22,684 bases of DNA from an uncultured Alistipes sp. (GCA_904502005.1 CAJGDC010000030.1:1-22684); one strand, 5' to 3'. Numbered from the stretch's first letter, positions 7,934 through 16,177 are shown. The notes: a model not told the origin generated them from the letters alone. Made by a program: numbers and translations.

Positions 7934-8869
7934 TTACTCGCGGCGATAAATCGGCTCGCCAGTAACTGGGTCGGGGTAGTATTTCCATCTTCGGTGCGAC
8001 CACATCCACGCAGCAGGCTCGCGAAGTATATCTCGCTCCAACTGTCGGACATATCGCTCCGTAATCTCATGTTTCTCAACGCTCTCAACGCCATCGTAGA
8101 GCAAAATCACCTCACCACGATACTTACCTGCCGATATACGACTCATGCTAAGGTATAGCACCGGCAGGTTAAACTTTACCGCCATCTGCTCTCCGCCCTC
8201 GAAGAAGAGGGTCTTGTGGTGGAGAAAATCGTACCAATGCACCTCTCCCTTTGGTGGTGAGTTCTGGTCCGCAATAAGTCCGAGCAGTAGCTGACGACCA
8301 TCAACGCCATCCTTACGGTGCTGCAAGAAGTAGCGTATCAGCTGCGAACTTGGCACTGGCAACGCATCCTTGCTATAGCGCAGATGGTAGTACAACTCAT
8401 CCCACGCCTTGCTTGTCAATGGATGGTATGCACAGAGTGTCAAGTGGTTAGTAAACTTAAGCCCTGCAAACTGCGCAAACTCCCAAAAGTTATGATGCGA
8501 AGAGAGATAAACAAAATGTTTACCCTTGACCGCCTCCATAATATGTTCTGGTACAGTTACATCCAGTACCTCATGTTTTTTCTGTTCGCTCATGCCGGCG
8601 AGTGTCATAGTACCGACAAATGTCTCAGCAAGGATATGGTAGTATTCGCCACAAAGCTCTGCAATCTCCGCCTTACTACGCTCTGGAAAGCTCTCAGAGA
8701 GCTGACGCACAATCAACTTACGACGGTAACGAGCAACATAACGCAATACAAAGTAGATAAATCCGCCTAAAACACCATACTGCACCCAATGCGGTAATAT
8801 TGCCACTGAGCGACAGAATATCCACAACATCCACGCCCCGACGCCCATCTTTGGCTTACTGCTATTCAT
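7934..8869 (-). CDS. LpxL/HtrB-family lipid A acyltransferase, copy 2
   Basis: This 311-residue paralogue of the adjacent acyltransferase has the catalytic pair at the same positions (H125 and E130 in SSHHNFWEF). It shares the same anchor helix, the block LGLIADQNSPPKGEVHWY, and the ending WMWSHRRWKYYPD. Conservation is strongest in the N-terminal anchor, the active site and the C-terminal tail, and weaker between residues 55 and 115. It starts inside the end of rsmI (8-base overlap), so translation is probably coupled. Two late acyltransferases in tandem fit the need to place two different chains on lipid A. The acyl chain and site preferred by each are unknown. Confidence 0.87.
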   Translation of the reverse strand: MNSSKPKMGVGAWMLWIFCRSVAILPHWVQYGVLGGFIYFVLRYVARYRRKLIVRQLSESFPERSKAEIAELCGEYYHILAETFVGTMTLAGMSEQKKHEVLDVTVPEHIMEAVKGKHFVYLSSHHNFWEFAQFAGLKFTNHLTLCAYHPLTSKAWDELYYHLRYSKDALPVPSSQLIRYFLQHRKDGVDGRQLLLGLIADQNSPPKGEVHWYDFLHHKTLFFEGGEQMAVKFNLPVLYLSMSRISAGKYRGEVILLYDGVESVEKHEITERYVRQLERDILREPAAWMWSHRRWKYYPDPVTGEPIYRRE

Positions 8870-9587
8870 CGTCCTCTAACGCTGCAGGCTCCTCGCTATC
8901 TGCCGACCTATCCTTGTAGTCCTTTCCTGCCAACACAATCACAAACTCCCCCTTTGGTGGATGCGCCTTGAAGTGGGCAATCGCCTCTGTCAGCGTGCCG
9001 CGCACTGTCTGCTCAAACTTCTTAGTTATCTCGCGAACAACTGCCACGCGTCGCTCGCCACCAAAGATTTCGCTAAACTGCTCTAACGCCTTAACAACTC
9101 GGAAAGGGGATTCATAAAAGACCATTGTTCTACTCTCCTCTGCTAACTCTGCAAGGCGTTTCTGGCGACCTTTTTTCTGCGGTAGAAAGCCCTCAAAGCA
9201 GAATCTATCGCACGGAAAACCGCTCTGCACAAGTGCCGGTATAGCTGCCGTAGCGCCTGGCAGGGTCTCAACCTCAACACCCGCCTCAATACATGTACGG
9301 ACAAGCAAAAATCCAGGGTCTGAGATGCCTGGCGTACCTGCATCCGAGATAAGTGCCACATTTCTACCAGCCTCGATTGCCTCACAGACAGACTGCACAG
9401 TAGCATGCTCGTTAAACTTATGGTGTGAACGTAGTGGTTTTTCAATATTTAGATGCTTAAGCAGCACCGACGAGGTACGAGTATCCTCTGCAAGGATAAA
9501 GTCAACCTCCTGCAACACACGTATAGCCCTCAGGGTTATATCCTCAAGGTTGCCTATCGGTGTGGGGACAATATATAGCTTTGCCAT
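8862..9587 (-). CDS. rsmI: 16S rRNA (cytidine-1402-2'-O)-methyltransferase RsmI
   Basis: This 241-residue SAM-dependent methyltransferase modifies the ribose of C1402 in 16S rRNA, in the decoding centre. It belongs to the tetrapyrrole-methylase fold superfamily. Diagnostic blocks are LYIVPTPIGNLEDITLRA at the start, ILAEDTRTSSVLLKH, VALISDAGTPGISDPGF, LPGATAAIPALVQSG, and FEGFLPQKKGRQKR. The length is slightly below the usual 270-290 residues because the extra C-terminal domain is missing; the tail is instead short and acidic (SEEPAALEDDE). The gene starts one base after the stop of the acidic protein gene and overlaps the acyltransferase gene by 8 bases, in the middle of a tight minus-strand operon. 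Confidence 0.94.
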   Translation of the reverse strand: MAKLYIVPTPIGNLEDITLRAIRVLQEVDFILAEDTRTSSVLLKHLNIEKPLRSHHKFNEHATVQSVCEAIEAGRNVALISDAGTPGISDPGFLLVRTCIEAGVEVETLPGATAAIPALVQSGFPCDRFCFEGFLPQKKGRQKRLAELAEESRTMVFYESPFRVVKALEQFSEIFGGERRVAVVREITKKFEQTVRGTLTEAIAHFKAHPPKGEFVIVLAGKDYKDRSADSEEPAALEDDE

Positions 9588-9588
9588 A

Positions 9589-10644
9589 TTAACTCAATTT
9601 ACGCTGCAAAAGATCCATCACCAACTTTGCACCATCTGAAGATGCTCGCCAAGTGAAGTTCTCTGCAATGTATATTATACAATCATCAAGATTATCTAGA
9701 CTATCTAGAGTCTCTATCACAGAGTCATACTGAGCCTCATCACCTCCGAATAACTCGCGGATTAGCATAAAACGATCTCCAACACTTATCGCTCCACGCA
9801 AAGAGTTTACCGCACCACTCTCCCCAACGCTTGGCTGCGCAGGAATTGTGTCGGCAATTACAGGCGGTGTAGAGATTGTATCTGCAAGCACCTGCGGTGG
9901 CTCTACATCGGCAACAATCTCCACCTTTGGAGCAGCAACACTATCCGTCTCTACAGCCGGCTCAACCTTAGGCTCTGCAGCCTTGCGTCTTGTGCGAGGC
10001 TTATGTTCTGTAGCCGAATCATCGCCATAAAGCGAGCGAATCCTGCGGCGTGAAGGGGCAGGTCTGCTCCACGTATCATCATCCCCAAAGAGCGACGGCT
10101 CAACAACAACCCTCTTTGGTTCAGGTTCAGGCTCTGGTTCAACCGAAGGCTCTGGTACTATCTCAGAATCAACCACCTCTTCCACTACCGGCGTAGGCTC
10201 TGCTACAACCTCTACAGGCTTAACCTCTGATTCAACTTCTGGTGCTGGCTCAGGGAGAGGTTCTATTTCCGGAGTTATCTCCACCTCAGGCTCGAGCTCA
10301 ACTACAGATTCATGTTCTACCTCAGAGATTTCCGGCTCTGGCTCTTGCACGGCTACCTCAGGCTCTACACTCTCCTCTACAGCCTCCTCATCCTCCGTTT
10401 CATCCTGCTCAGCCATCACAATCTCCACCTCAACCTCTGGCTCTTCAACAGTCGGAGTGGGGAGAATTGGCGGCACAGCATCATTAACGAGCAGTTGCTC
10501 ATCGCCACAAAACTTCAAATCCTCATAGGCACGGCGAATAATATCCAGAGCCACATCTCTATCAATAGAGTGTCCACTCTGCTCATACTCCTCAATAAGC
10601 TCTACCGCCCTAATGAGTTGCGCCTTTATATCTGTTAAATACAT
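9589..10644 (-). CDS. Conserved acidic protein with Glu/Pro/Val-rich linker, function unknown
   Basis: This 351-residue protein has three parts. Residues 1-55 form a helical N-terminal segment (MYLTDIKAQLIRAVELIEEY). Residues about 60-270 are low-complexity and very rich in Glu, Pro and Val (repeats such as EPEPEPE and PEVE), interrupted by a basic stretch near 205-225 (SRRRIRSLYGDD, RTRRKA). Residues about 280-351 form a compact C-terminal domain (GDRFMLIRELFGGDEAQYD and IAENFTWRASSDGAKLV). I recognise the C-terminal domain as one seen in conserved hypothetical proteins of Bacteroidota, without a known function. There is no signal peptide or membrane helix, so it is probably cytoplasmic with an extended linker. 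It is first in the six-gene run, one base before rsmI. Confidence 0.82.
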   Translation of the reverse strand: MYLTDIKAQLIRAVELIEEYEQSGHSIDRDVALDIIRRAYEDLKFCGDEQLLVNDAVPPILPTPTVEEPEVEVEIVMAEQDETEDEEAVEESVEPEVAVQEPEPEISEVEHESVVELEPEVEITPEIEPLPEPAPEVESEVKPVEVVAEPTPVVEEVVDSEIVPEPSVEPEPEPEPKRVVVEPSLFGDDDTWSRPAPSRRRIRSLYGDDSATEHKPRTRRKAAEPKVEPAVETDSVAAPKVEIVADVEPPQVLADTISTPPVIADTIPAQPSVGESGAVNSLRGAISVGDRFMLIRELFGGDEAQYDSVIETLDSLDNLDDCIIYIAENFTWRASSDGAKLVMDLLQRKLS

Positions 10645-10778
10645 AAAGAATTGTTTTTACACAAAATACCCTTCCAATCTGCGAATATAATATTTTTTAT
10701 CCGTTCCACCAAGAAGAATATCAATTTAGAGACGCTTTAAGTGTTGATTATAGCTTTTCGCACACTCTACTATCTCCA

Positions 10779-12071
10779 CTAAAAGTCACTATTCCACTCG
10801 CCAGCCGCAGAACTGCAAATAACAGGACGGTGCTTCTCAACCGATTTAAGCCACTGATATGCCTTGTAGAGGCAATATCCATTACCTGCCTCTTTACCCG
10901 CAAGACTATAGGCTATAATAGATGGATGGTTGCGAGTACGGTAGTACATACTCTTTGTACGAGCAAGATACTCATCCACAAGTGTCGGGTCATTTGACGG
11001 AGAGCCACCTATGGCACGATTCTCCGACTGAGCTGTAGGATTTAGCGCCACCTGCTCGATAACATACATTCCAATATTATCACAAAGGTCATAGAACCAC
11101 AGCGGTTGTGGAGCATCGGGTCTAAGAGTGTTATATCCCTTATTTTTCAATGCGAGAATATCCTTACGGCTCTGCACACGCGACTGGTTAACATTGTATG
11201 CTATCTCCTTGATTACTATAGGTTTACCATTACGATAAATCTTTCCGTTCTCAAAAGTCGTCTCTCCTGCTCCGATAAATAGAGGTAGATACTCAAAAGG
11301 CTTTCCACCACGTTTTATGTATAGCGTTGTTCTGTAAAGTGACGGTTTTGCTGCACTCCAAAGATAGCGAAGTTCTGCACCAAGGTCGATTCTCACCTTA
11401 AGTGTATCACGACTCCTGCCCGCAACGGTAAAGTCGCGCACAGCATAATCCACAAGTTTACGCTCTGGAGTATAGATGTCATATCCAACTGAGATTGTCT
11501 CCTCGTAATTAAAATCGTTACCGGCAATAATGTCAAGCTCGAGGTGCAACTTACCGCCGCGTGCTACAATTGCAGCATCATAATCATAGACAGAGGCTCT
11601 GTGCTGAGCAAAAATATAGCAACCGCTAAGTTTTGCAAGACGAGAGTCAGCTGTTCCCTGATCCAACTGAGGGGTATTTGACGGGCGAAGCAGTAGCACC
11701 ACATCATTATCTCCCTGACGCAAATATGGGGAGATAAAGTAATCTTTTGGCGTACTATAATCCTCCGAAATCGCCACCACAGAGCCGTTTATGGCAATAT
11801 CATAGGCACTCTGGGTATTCTCCACATGCAGGTAGACATTGTAGTCGTTCCACGACGCTGGCACACTAACCTTCTGCCCAAACATCTCTATTGCCCCCAC
11901 ACCACCAAGCGACTGCGGTGAAAACGCAATATAGTTGAGCGTCTTTGAATGGTCACGATTTACCGAATCCTCACGAGTATCATAAAGTGTAAATTGACTA
12001 CGCAACACATTCTGCGCCGATATAGTGACGCAGAAGGCCATAAAAAACAGAAGTAACGCAAGTTTTTTCAT
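10779..12071 (-). CDS. Exported GH2-like protein, short and probably inactive
   Basis: This 430-residue protein has a signal peptide (MKKLALLLFFMAFCVTISAQ) and the layout of a family 2 glycoside hydrolase. A jelly-roll carbohydrate-binding domain (about 25-165, with VSVPASWNDYNVYLHVENT) is followed by an immunoglobulin-like domain (about 170-265) and then the start of the TIM barrel (GKPIVIKEIAYN, NTLRPDAPQPLWFYDLCDNIGMYV). The acid/base region normally reads SLGNESG; here it is SLAGKEAGNG (about 389-398), with an extra residue and Asn replaced by Lys. The protein stops about 35 residues later, before the region that would carry the nucleophile glutamate. It may be a truncated gene or a degenerate binding protein. 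It is divergent from asnS, with a -7 motif at 12091-12098. No downstream frame that would restore the barrel is evident. Confidence 0.75.
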   Translation of the reverse strand: MKKLALLLFFMAFCVTISAQNVLRSQFTLYDTREDSVNRDHSKTLNYIAFSPQSLGGVGAIEMFGQKVSVPASWNDYNVYLHVENTQSAYDIAINGSVVAISEDYSTPKDYFISPYLRQGDNDVVLLLRPSNTPQLDQGTADSRLAKLSGCYIFAQHRASVYDYDAAIVARGGKLHLELDIIAGNDFNYEETISVGYDIYTPERKLVDYAVRDFTVAGRSRDTLKVRIDLGAELRYLWSAAKPSLYRTTLYIKRGGKPFEYLPLFIGAGETTFENGKIYRNGKPIVIKEIAYNVNQSRVQSRKDILALKNKGYNTLRPDAPQPLWFYDLCDNIGMYVIEQVALNPTAQSENRAIGGSPSNDPTLVDEYLARTKSMYYRTRNHPSIIAYSLAGKEAGNGYCLYKAYQWLKSVEKHRPVICSSAAGEWNSDF

Positions 12072-12082
12072 AGTTTCTCTCT

Positions 12083-12118
12083 TAACTTTGCAAAGATACG
12101 ATTATTTTCGTAACTTTG
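12083..12118 (+). promoter_or_regulatory. Complete Bacteroidota promoter for asnS
   Basis: TTTG at 12087-12090 serves as the -33 box. It is followed after exactly 20 bases by TAACTTTG at 12111-12118, the -7 box, which is the expected TTTG-N19-21-TAnnTTTG arrangement. The -33 box is itself inside another TAACTTTG at 12083-12090, which could act as an upstream alternative -7. Predicted transcription starts lie roughly 30 bases before the asnS ATG at 12155. Confidence 0.75.
12091..12098 (-). promoter_or_regulatory. -7 element for the GH2-like gene
   Basis: The minus strand reads TATCTTTG, matching TAnnTTTG, 20 bases upstream of the start codon at 12071. It abuts the asnS -33 box, forming the perfect palindrome CTTTGCAAAG at 12086-12095, so polymerase could hardly bind both promoters at once. 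No minus-strand -33 box is clear at 19-21 bases. Confidence 0.6.
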
Positions 12119-12154
12119 CGAGTTAGAAACAAAGAAAACAAATATAATACAATT

Positions 12155-13534
12155 ATGAGAATTGCTGAATTATTGAAATCAACCGATTACAACACCGAGG
12201 TTGTTGTTAAGGGTTGGGTAAGAACAAAGCGAGGCAACAAGAATGTGGCATTTATTGCGCTTAACGACGGAAGTTGTGTTGCCAATATTCAGGTTGTGGT
12301 AGACCTGCAGAAGATTGCCGAGGAAGAGCTCAAAACTGTTACTACCGGTGCTTGCATCGCTGTTAAGGGTACACTGGTAGAGAGCCTTGGTGCCGGTCAG
12401 GGTGTTGAGGTACAGGCCGAGAGCATTGAGGTCTATGGTACAGCAGACCCAGAGACCTACCCACTGCAGAAGAAGGGTCACTCTCTTGAGTTTTTGCGCG
12501 ACATCGCCTACTTGCGTCCACGTACAAACACCTTTGGTGCTGTGCTTCGTATTCGCCACGCTATGGCATATGCTATCCACAAGTTCTTCAATGACAAGGG
12601 TTTCTACTATTTCCACACTCCACTCATCACAGCCTCTGACTGCGAGGGTGCAGGTGCTATGTTCCAGGTGACAACCATGGATATGAACAACCTTCCAAAG
12701 GGTGAGGATGGAGCTATCGACTACAACCAGGACTTCTTTGGCAAGCCATGCAGCCTTACCGTTTCTGGTCAGCTTGAGGGTGAGCTTGGCGCGCTGTCAC
12801 TGGGTCAGATTTACACCTTCGGCCCTACTTTCCGCGCTGAGAACTCAAACACTCCACGCCACCTGGCAGAGTTCTGGATGATTGAGCCAGAGATGGCATT
12901 CTACGAGCTTGAGGACAATATGAACCTCGCAGAGGAGTTCCTTAAGTACCTTATCCGCTACGCTCTTGAGAACTGCCGCGAGGACCTTGAGTTTATGAAC
13001 AAGATGTGGGACAAGGAGCTTATCGAGCGACTCAACTTCGTTCTTGAGAACGACTTTGTACGCCTCGACTACACCGAGGGTATCCGTATCCTTCAGGAGT
13101 CTGGCCGTAAGTTTGAGTTCCCATGCCACTGGGGTTGCGACCTACAGTCAGAGCATGAGCGCTACCTTGTTGAGGAGCACTTCAAGCGTCCAGTAATCCT
13201 TATTAACTACCCTAAGGAGATTAAGGCGTTCTACATGAAGCAGAACGAGGATGGCAAGACAGTACGCGCAATGGATGTATTGTTCCCAAAAATCGGCGAG
13301 ATTATCGGTGGTTCGGAGCGTGAGGCAGACTATGGCAAGCTTCGTGCAAGAATTGACGAGCTTCAAATTCCGGAGAAGGATATGTGGTGGTACCTCGACA
13401 CTCGTCGTTGGGGCTCAGCACCTCACTCAGGCTTCGGTCTGGGCTTTGAGCGTCTGCTGCTCTTTGTGTCCGGTATGGGAAATATCCGTGACGTGATTCC
13501 ATTCCCACGTACTCCAAAGAACGCAGAGTTCTAA
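12155..13534 (+). CDS. asnS: Asparaginyl-tRNA synthetase
   Basis: This 459-residue class IIb aminoacyl-tRNA synthetase charges tRNA-Asn with asparagine. The N-terminal OB-fold anticodon-binding domain covers about residues 1-105 (VVVKGWVRTKRGNKNVAFIALNDGS). Motif 2 is FRAENSNTPRHLAEFWMIEPE near 226-245, and motif 3 is GFGLGFERLLLF near 425, followed by IRDVIPFPRTP. The FWMIEPE stretch and overall length fit AsnRS rather than AspRS. The ATG at 12155 gives the family N-terminus MRIAELLK; an in-frame TTG further upstream would put the start inside the -7 box, so it was rejected. Codon use is strongly biased, as expected for a highly expressed gene. rpoN follows after 49 bases on the same strand. 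Confidence 0.96.
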   Translation: MRIAELLKSTDYNTEVVVKGWVRTKRGNKNVAFIALNDGSCVANIQVVVDLQKIAEEELKTVTTGACIAVKGTLVESLGAGQGVEVQAESIEVYGTADPETYPLQKKGHSLEFLRDIAYLRPRTNTFGAVLRIRHAMAYAIHKFFNDKGFYYFHTPLITASDCEGAGAMFQVTTMDMNNLPKGEDGAIDYNQDFFGKPCSLTVSGQLEGELGALSLGQIYTFGPTFRAENSNTPRHLAEFWMIEPEMAFYELEDNMNLAEEFLKYLIRYALENCREDLEFMNKMWDKELIERLNFVLENDFVRLDYTEGIRILQESGRKFEFPCHWGCDLQSEHERYLVEEHFKRPVILINYPKEIKAFYMKQNEDGKTVRAMDVLFPKIGEIIGGSEREADYGKLRARIDELQIPEKDMWWYLDTRRWGSAPHSGFGLGFERLLLFVSGMGNIRDVIPFPRTPKNAEF

Positions 13535-13583
13535 AAACAGGAACAACTCTCTTCGGTTTGAGGCGGAAAAATTATTGTTGATT

Positions 13584-15002
13584 ATGGCACTTTCGCAAAG
13601 ACAACAGCTTCTGCAGCAGCAGAAACTTTCGCCCCAGCAGATACAGATGATTAAACTGCTGGAGTTGCCTGCCACACTTCTTGAGCAGCGCATCAAACAG
13701 GAGATTGAACAAAATATCGTCCTTGAGGAGGCTCACTCCGAGAATGAGGACGAGGAGCCAAAGCAGATATCTATGGACGAGTATCTACAGCAGGATGACA
13801 CCCCTGCGTACAAGACTCGTCTAAACCACTACTCTAAAGACGACCGTCCCCGAAATTTCCAAATCTCGGGCGGTCGTTCTTTACAAGAGCACCTGATGCA
13901 ACAGCTCGGTTTTCGTACACTGAATGACACCGAGCGCAAGGTTGCTGAATTTATTATCGGAAGTATCGACAACGATGGCTATCTTCGTCGCGACCTTCAG
14001 TCTGTAAGCGATGATATTGCCTTCACACTGGGTATTGAGGTTGAGGTTGATGAGCTTGAGCGTCTGCTCTCAATAATCCAACATCTTGAGCCTACAGGCG
14101 TTGGCGCACGCGACCTGCGCGAGTCATTACTTCTGCAACTTAACAGTCAAAACCTCGATACAGAGGCAAAAAGACTAGCCAATAAGATTCTTGCAGACCA
14201 CTTTGATGAGTTTGTAAAGAAGCACTATGAGCGTATGATTGCCCGCCTGGGTGTCAGTGAGGAGCAGTTTCGCAGTGCTGTGCAGGAGATTCAGCACCTC
14301 TCACCAAAGCCCGGCAATCTATTCTCTGAAGATAGCGATGGAGCGCCATATATCATCCCCGACTTTATCCTTGAGTACCACGATGGTCGCTTTGACCTAC
14401 AACTGAACTCTTACAATATTCCGGAGCTAAAAATCAACCGTCACTATATGGATGTCATCCGCCAAACCCACGGCAAGAGTGACGAGAGGATGAGCGAACA
14501 AGAAAAGGAGGCTGTGCAGTTTGTCAAGAGTAAAATTGACGCAGCCAAATGGTTTATGTCGGCAATAAAACAGCGCCACGACACCCTTATGCGCACCATG
14601 CAGACCATTCTAGACTACCAGCAAGAGTACTTCAAGGATGGTGACCGTAGCCGCCTGCGTCCGATGATTCTCAAAGATATTGCCGACCGAACAGGACTTG
14701 ACGTGTCGACAATCTCTCGCGTGGCAAATAGTAAGTATGTCCAGACAAGTTTCGGCATAATTCTTCTCAAATCACTCTTCTCGGAGGCTATGCAGACCGT
14801 CAATGGCGACGAGGTATCAAGCTACGAGATTAAAAATCTTCTTGAGCAGTGCATCGCTGAGGAGGATAAGCGACACCCGCTTACTGACGAGCAGCTGATG
14901 AATATCCTCAACGATAGGGGCTACTGTATCGCTCGCCGTACTGTGGCTAAGTACCGCGAAATGCTCAGCATCCCCGTAGCTCGTCTGCGAAAAGAGATTT
15001 AA
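13584..15002 (+). CDS. rpoN: RNA polymerase sigma-54 factor
   Basis: This 472-residue protein is sigma-54, which directs RNA polymerase to -24/-12 promoters that need an ATP-driven activator. Region I is the Gln/Leu-rich N-terminus (QRQQLLQQQKLSPQQIQMIKLLELP), followed by an acidic region II (EEAHSENEDEEP). The core-binding domain runs from about 95 to 310 (SIDNDGYLRRDLQ, LEPTGVGARDLRESLLLQL). The helix-turn-helix is LKDIADRTGLDVSTISRVANSKYV near residue 362, and the RpoN box ARRTVAKYRE is at about 449-458. The ATG at 13584 is preferred over a TTG three codons earlier. No partner enhancer-binding protein gene is in the window. The gap to asnS has no obvious terminator, so read-through from asnS is possible. 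Confidence 0.96.
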   Translation: MALSQRQQLLQQQKLSPQQIQMIKLLELPATLLEQRIKQEIEQNIVLEEAHSENEDEEPKQISMDEYLQQDDTPAYKTRLNHYSKDDRPRNFQISGGRSLQEHLMQQLGFRTLNDTERKVAEFIIGSIDNDGYLRRDLQSVSDDIAFTLGIEVEVDELERLLSIIQHLEPTGVGARDLRESLLLQLNSQNLDTEAKRLANKILADHFDEFVKKHYERMIARLGVSEEQFRSAVQEIQHLSPKPGNLFSEDSDGAPYIIPDFILEYHDGRFDLQLNSYNIPELKINRHYMDVIRQTHGKSDERMSEQEKEAVQFVKSKIDAAKWFMSAIKQRHDTLMRTMQTILDYQQEYFKDGDRSRLRPMILKDIADRTGLDVSTISRVANSKYVQTSFGIILLKSLFSEAMQTVNGDEVSSYEIKNLLEQCIAEEDKRHPLTDEQLMNILNDRGYCIARRTVAKYREMLSIPVARLRKEI

Positions 15003-15064
15003 TAGCACCGCTGTGGCATAAACATTGATAGATTTCTGGTGTAAACAAAAAAAACATCAGAACT

Positions 15065-15637
15065 ATGAAAAGATTTCTACTTTCGGTGTCTATTGTGACA
15101 CTTTCAGCACTTAGTTTTATCGGCTGCTCACAGCAGAAGCAGTGGAATAGAGAGCAACGCCAAGCCCTGCGTGAGATGCTACGAGATTATCGCAAGATGG
15201 TCTACCTTAACAACCTCACCGAGGCGGAGTATATGCTCTTTGCCGACCAAGTTGCGGCAGATATAGAGCAAGCCTACCCCGTCTATACCACTTTCGTGGA
15301 GCTACCTGCTGTCAATGACACCGTACAGGTCTATGTGCTCACAACCATTGTGGAGCAACTCAACACCGACGCCCGCAATATGCGCCACCTCTTCCCCTAC
15401 AACTCACTCGTGCAGACAAACGTACTGCCAAGTGGTCTTGACCGTACCGAGCAAAATGCCTTCTACCGCTGCCTTGCCCAGAGGGTAAATAACACCTACC
15501 CCACCATCGATAGCTTCGTCAATGCCGTAGTTAGCGACACTACATCTATGTCTACAATCACCCAGCTCCAGCAGCAGTGCGCCAACGACCTGTTCGGCTG
15601 GCAGGTAGACATCGTCGAAATCGTCGAGAGCAACTAA
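15065..15637 (+). CDS. Small lipoprotein of unknown function
   Basis: This 190-residue protein begins with a type II signal peptide ending in SFIGC, so Cys21 should be lipidated and the protein anchored to a membrane, facing the periplasm or the surface. The mature part is mainly helical and polar, with a charged segment (NREQRQALREMLRDYRKMV) followed by a domain with two more Cys residues (in YRCLAQ and QQQCAND) that could pair. No domain was recognised, and no repeats are evident. It is 62 bases after rpoN, with no recognisable -7 box, so it may share the rpoN transcript. It is followed within eight bases by a strong bidirectional terminator. Confidence 0.8.
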   Translation: MKRFLLSVSIVTLSALSFIGCSQQKQWNREQRQALREMLRDYRKMVYLNNLTEAEYMLFADQVAADIEQAYPVYTTFVELPAVNDTVQVYVLTTIVEQLNTDARNMRHLFPYNSLVQTNVLPSGLDRTEQNAFYRCLAQRVNNTYPTIDSFVNAVVSDTTSMSTITQLQQQCANDLFGWQVDIVEIVESN

Positions 15638-15644
15638 CAGAAAC

Positions 15645-15678
15645 AAAATTAGGATAGCATTTTTGCTATCCTAATTTT
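15645..15678. terminator. Bidirectional intrinsic terminator
   Basis: A perfect 15-bp stem (AAAATTAGGATAGCA and its complement) encloses a TTTT loop. The A-rich and T-rich ends work on both strands. It follows the lipoprotein stop by seven bases and overlaps the stop codon of the convergent thioesterase gene by two bases, so it separates the two transcripts. Confidence 0.88.
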
Positions 15679-16153
15679 ACTCTTCGCCCTCGACAAGGCA
15701 GGCGGTAAGTCCCATCTCTGAGGCGGCCTTCTCTTTTGAGAAGAGGAAGTAGAGGCAGCTGCACTCGGTGCATAAAACCCCTTCGCTGTTGTATATCTCG
15801 CCCACCACGGTGACGAGGTTTCGACGCACCTCTGTTGCATGAGCCTTGAGCGTAAGTTTGCCGCCATTTGTATGTACAGGTTTGCGATATCGAACCTCCA
15901 TCTTTGAGGTTACAGCGCCAGTTTGAAACTTTCGGAACACCACCCAGCCACACAACTCGTCAAGCAGTGCCGCCTGAATACCACCATGCAGTGTATTTAT
16001 CCAACTCTGGTGCTCGCCGTCGGGTTCCCAAAAGCTAACTATCTCGTCGCCATCTTCATAAAACTCCATTCGCAGACCATGTTGGTGATTTGGGTCGCAA
16101 CCAAAGCAATGGTAACCCTCTTTATCCATCCATGGGTTGATAATCTTCTTCAT
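15677..16153 (-). CDS. PaaI-type hotdog-fold thioesterase
   Basis: This 158-residue protein belongs to the PaaI branch of hotdog thioesterases, which hydrolyse acyl-CoA or aryl-CoA thioesters in the cytoplasm. The fold signature is LHGGIQAALLDELCGWV at about residues 55-71, covering the central hot-dog helix with its catalytic acidic residue. It is followed by TSKMEVRYRKPV, the typical strand after the helix. The N-terminus carries CFGCDPNHQHGLRMEF, a block common in this subgroup. The substrate is unknown. A -7 motif lies 25-32 bases before the start, and the gene is convergent with the small lipoprotein. It appears to be a single-gene transcript isolated from the upstream operon by the hairpin at 16191-16221. 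Confidence 0.87.
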   Translation of the reverse strand: MKKIINPWMDKEGYHCFGCDPNHQHGLRMEFYEDGDEIVSFWEPDGEHQSWINTLHGGIQAALLDELCGWVVFRKFQTGAVTSKMEVRYRKPVHTNGGKLTLKAHATEVRRNLVTVVGEIYNSEGVLCTECSCLYFLFSKEKAASEMGLTACLVEGEE

Positions 16154-16177
16154 ATCTTTTATTATCGTTTAACGATA

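Noticed and set aside
10085..10450. Possible tandem DNA repeat or CRISPR-like array
   Set aside because: The repetition is coding low complexity (Glu/Pro/Val codons) of irregular spacing in the acidic protein, not evenly spaced direct repeats with unique spacers.
10645..10778. Intergenic DNA between the GH2-like gene and the acidic protein gene as lost GH2 barrel sequence
   Set aside because: The frames past the GH2 stop contain several early stops and no recognisable barrel motif; at 134 bases it is also far too short to hold the missing half.
12116..12154. Thirteen-codon N-terminal extension of asnS from a TTG
   Set aside because: The TTG lies within the -7 promoter box, so it would precede the transcription start; the ATG at 12155 gives the family N-terminus.
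12179..12616. A 145-codon minus-strand frame inside asnS
   Set aside because: Antisense of the OB-fold region of a certain gene; no start context or recognisable features.
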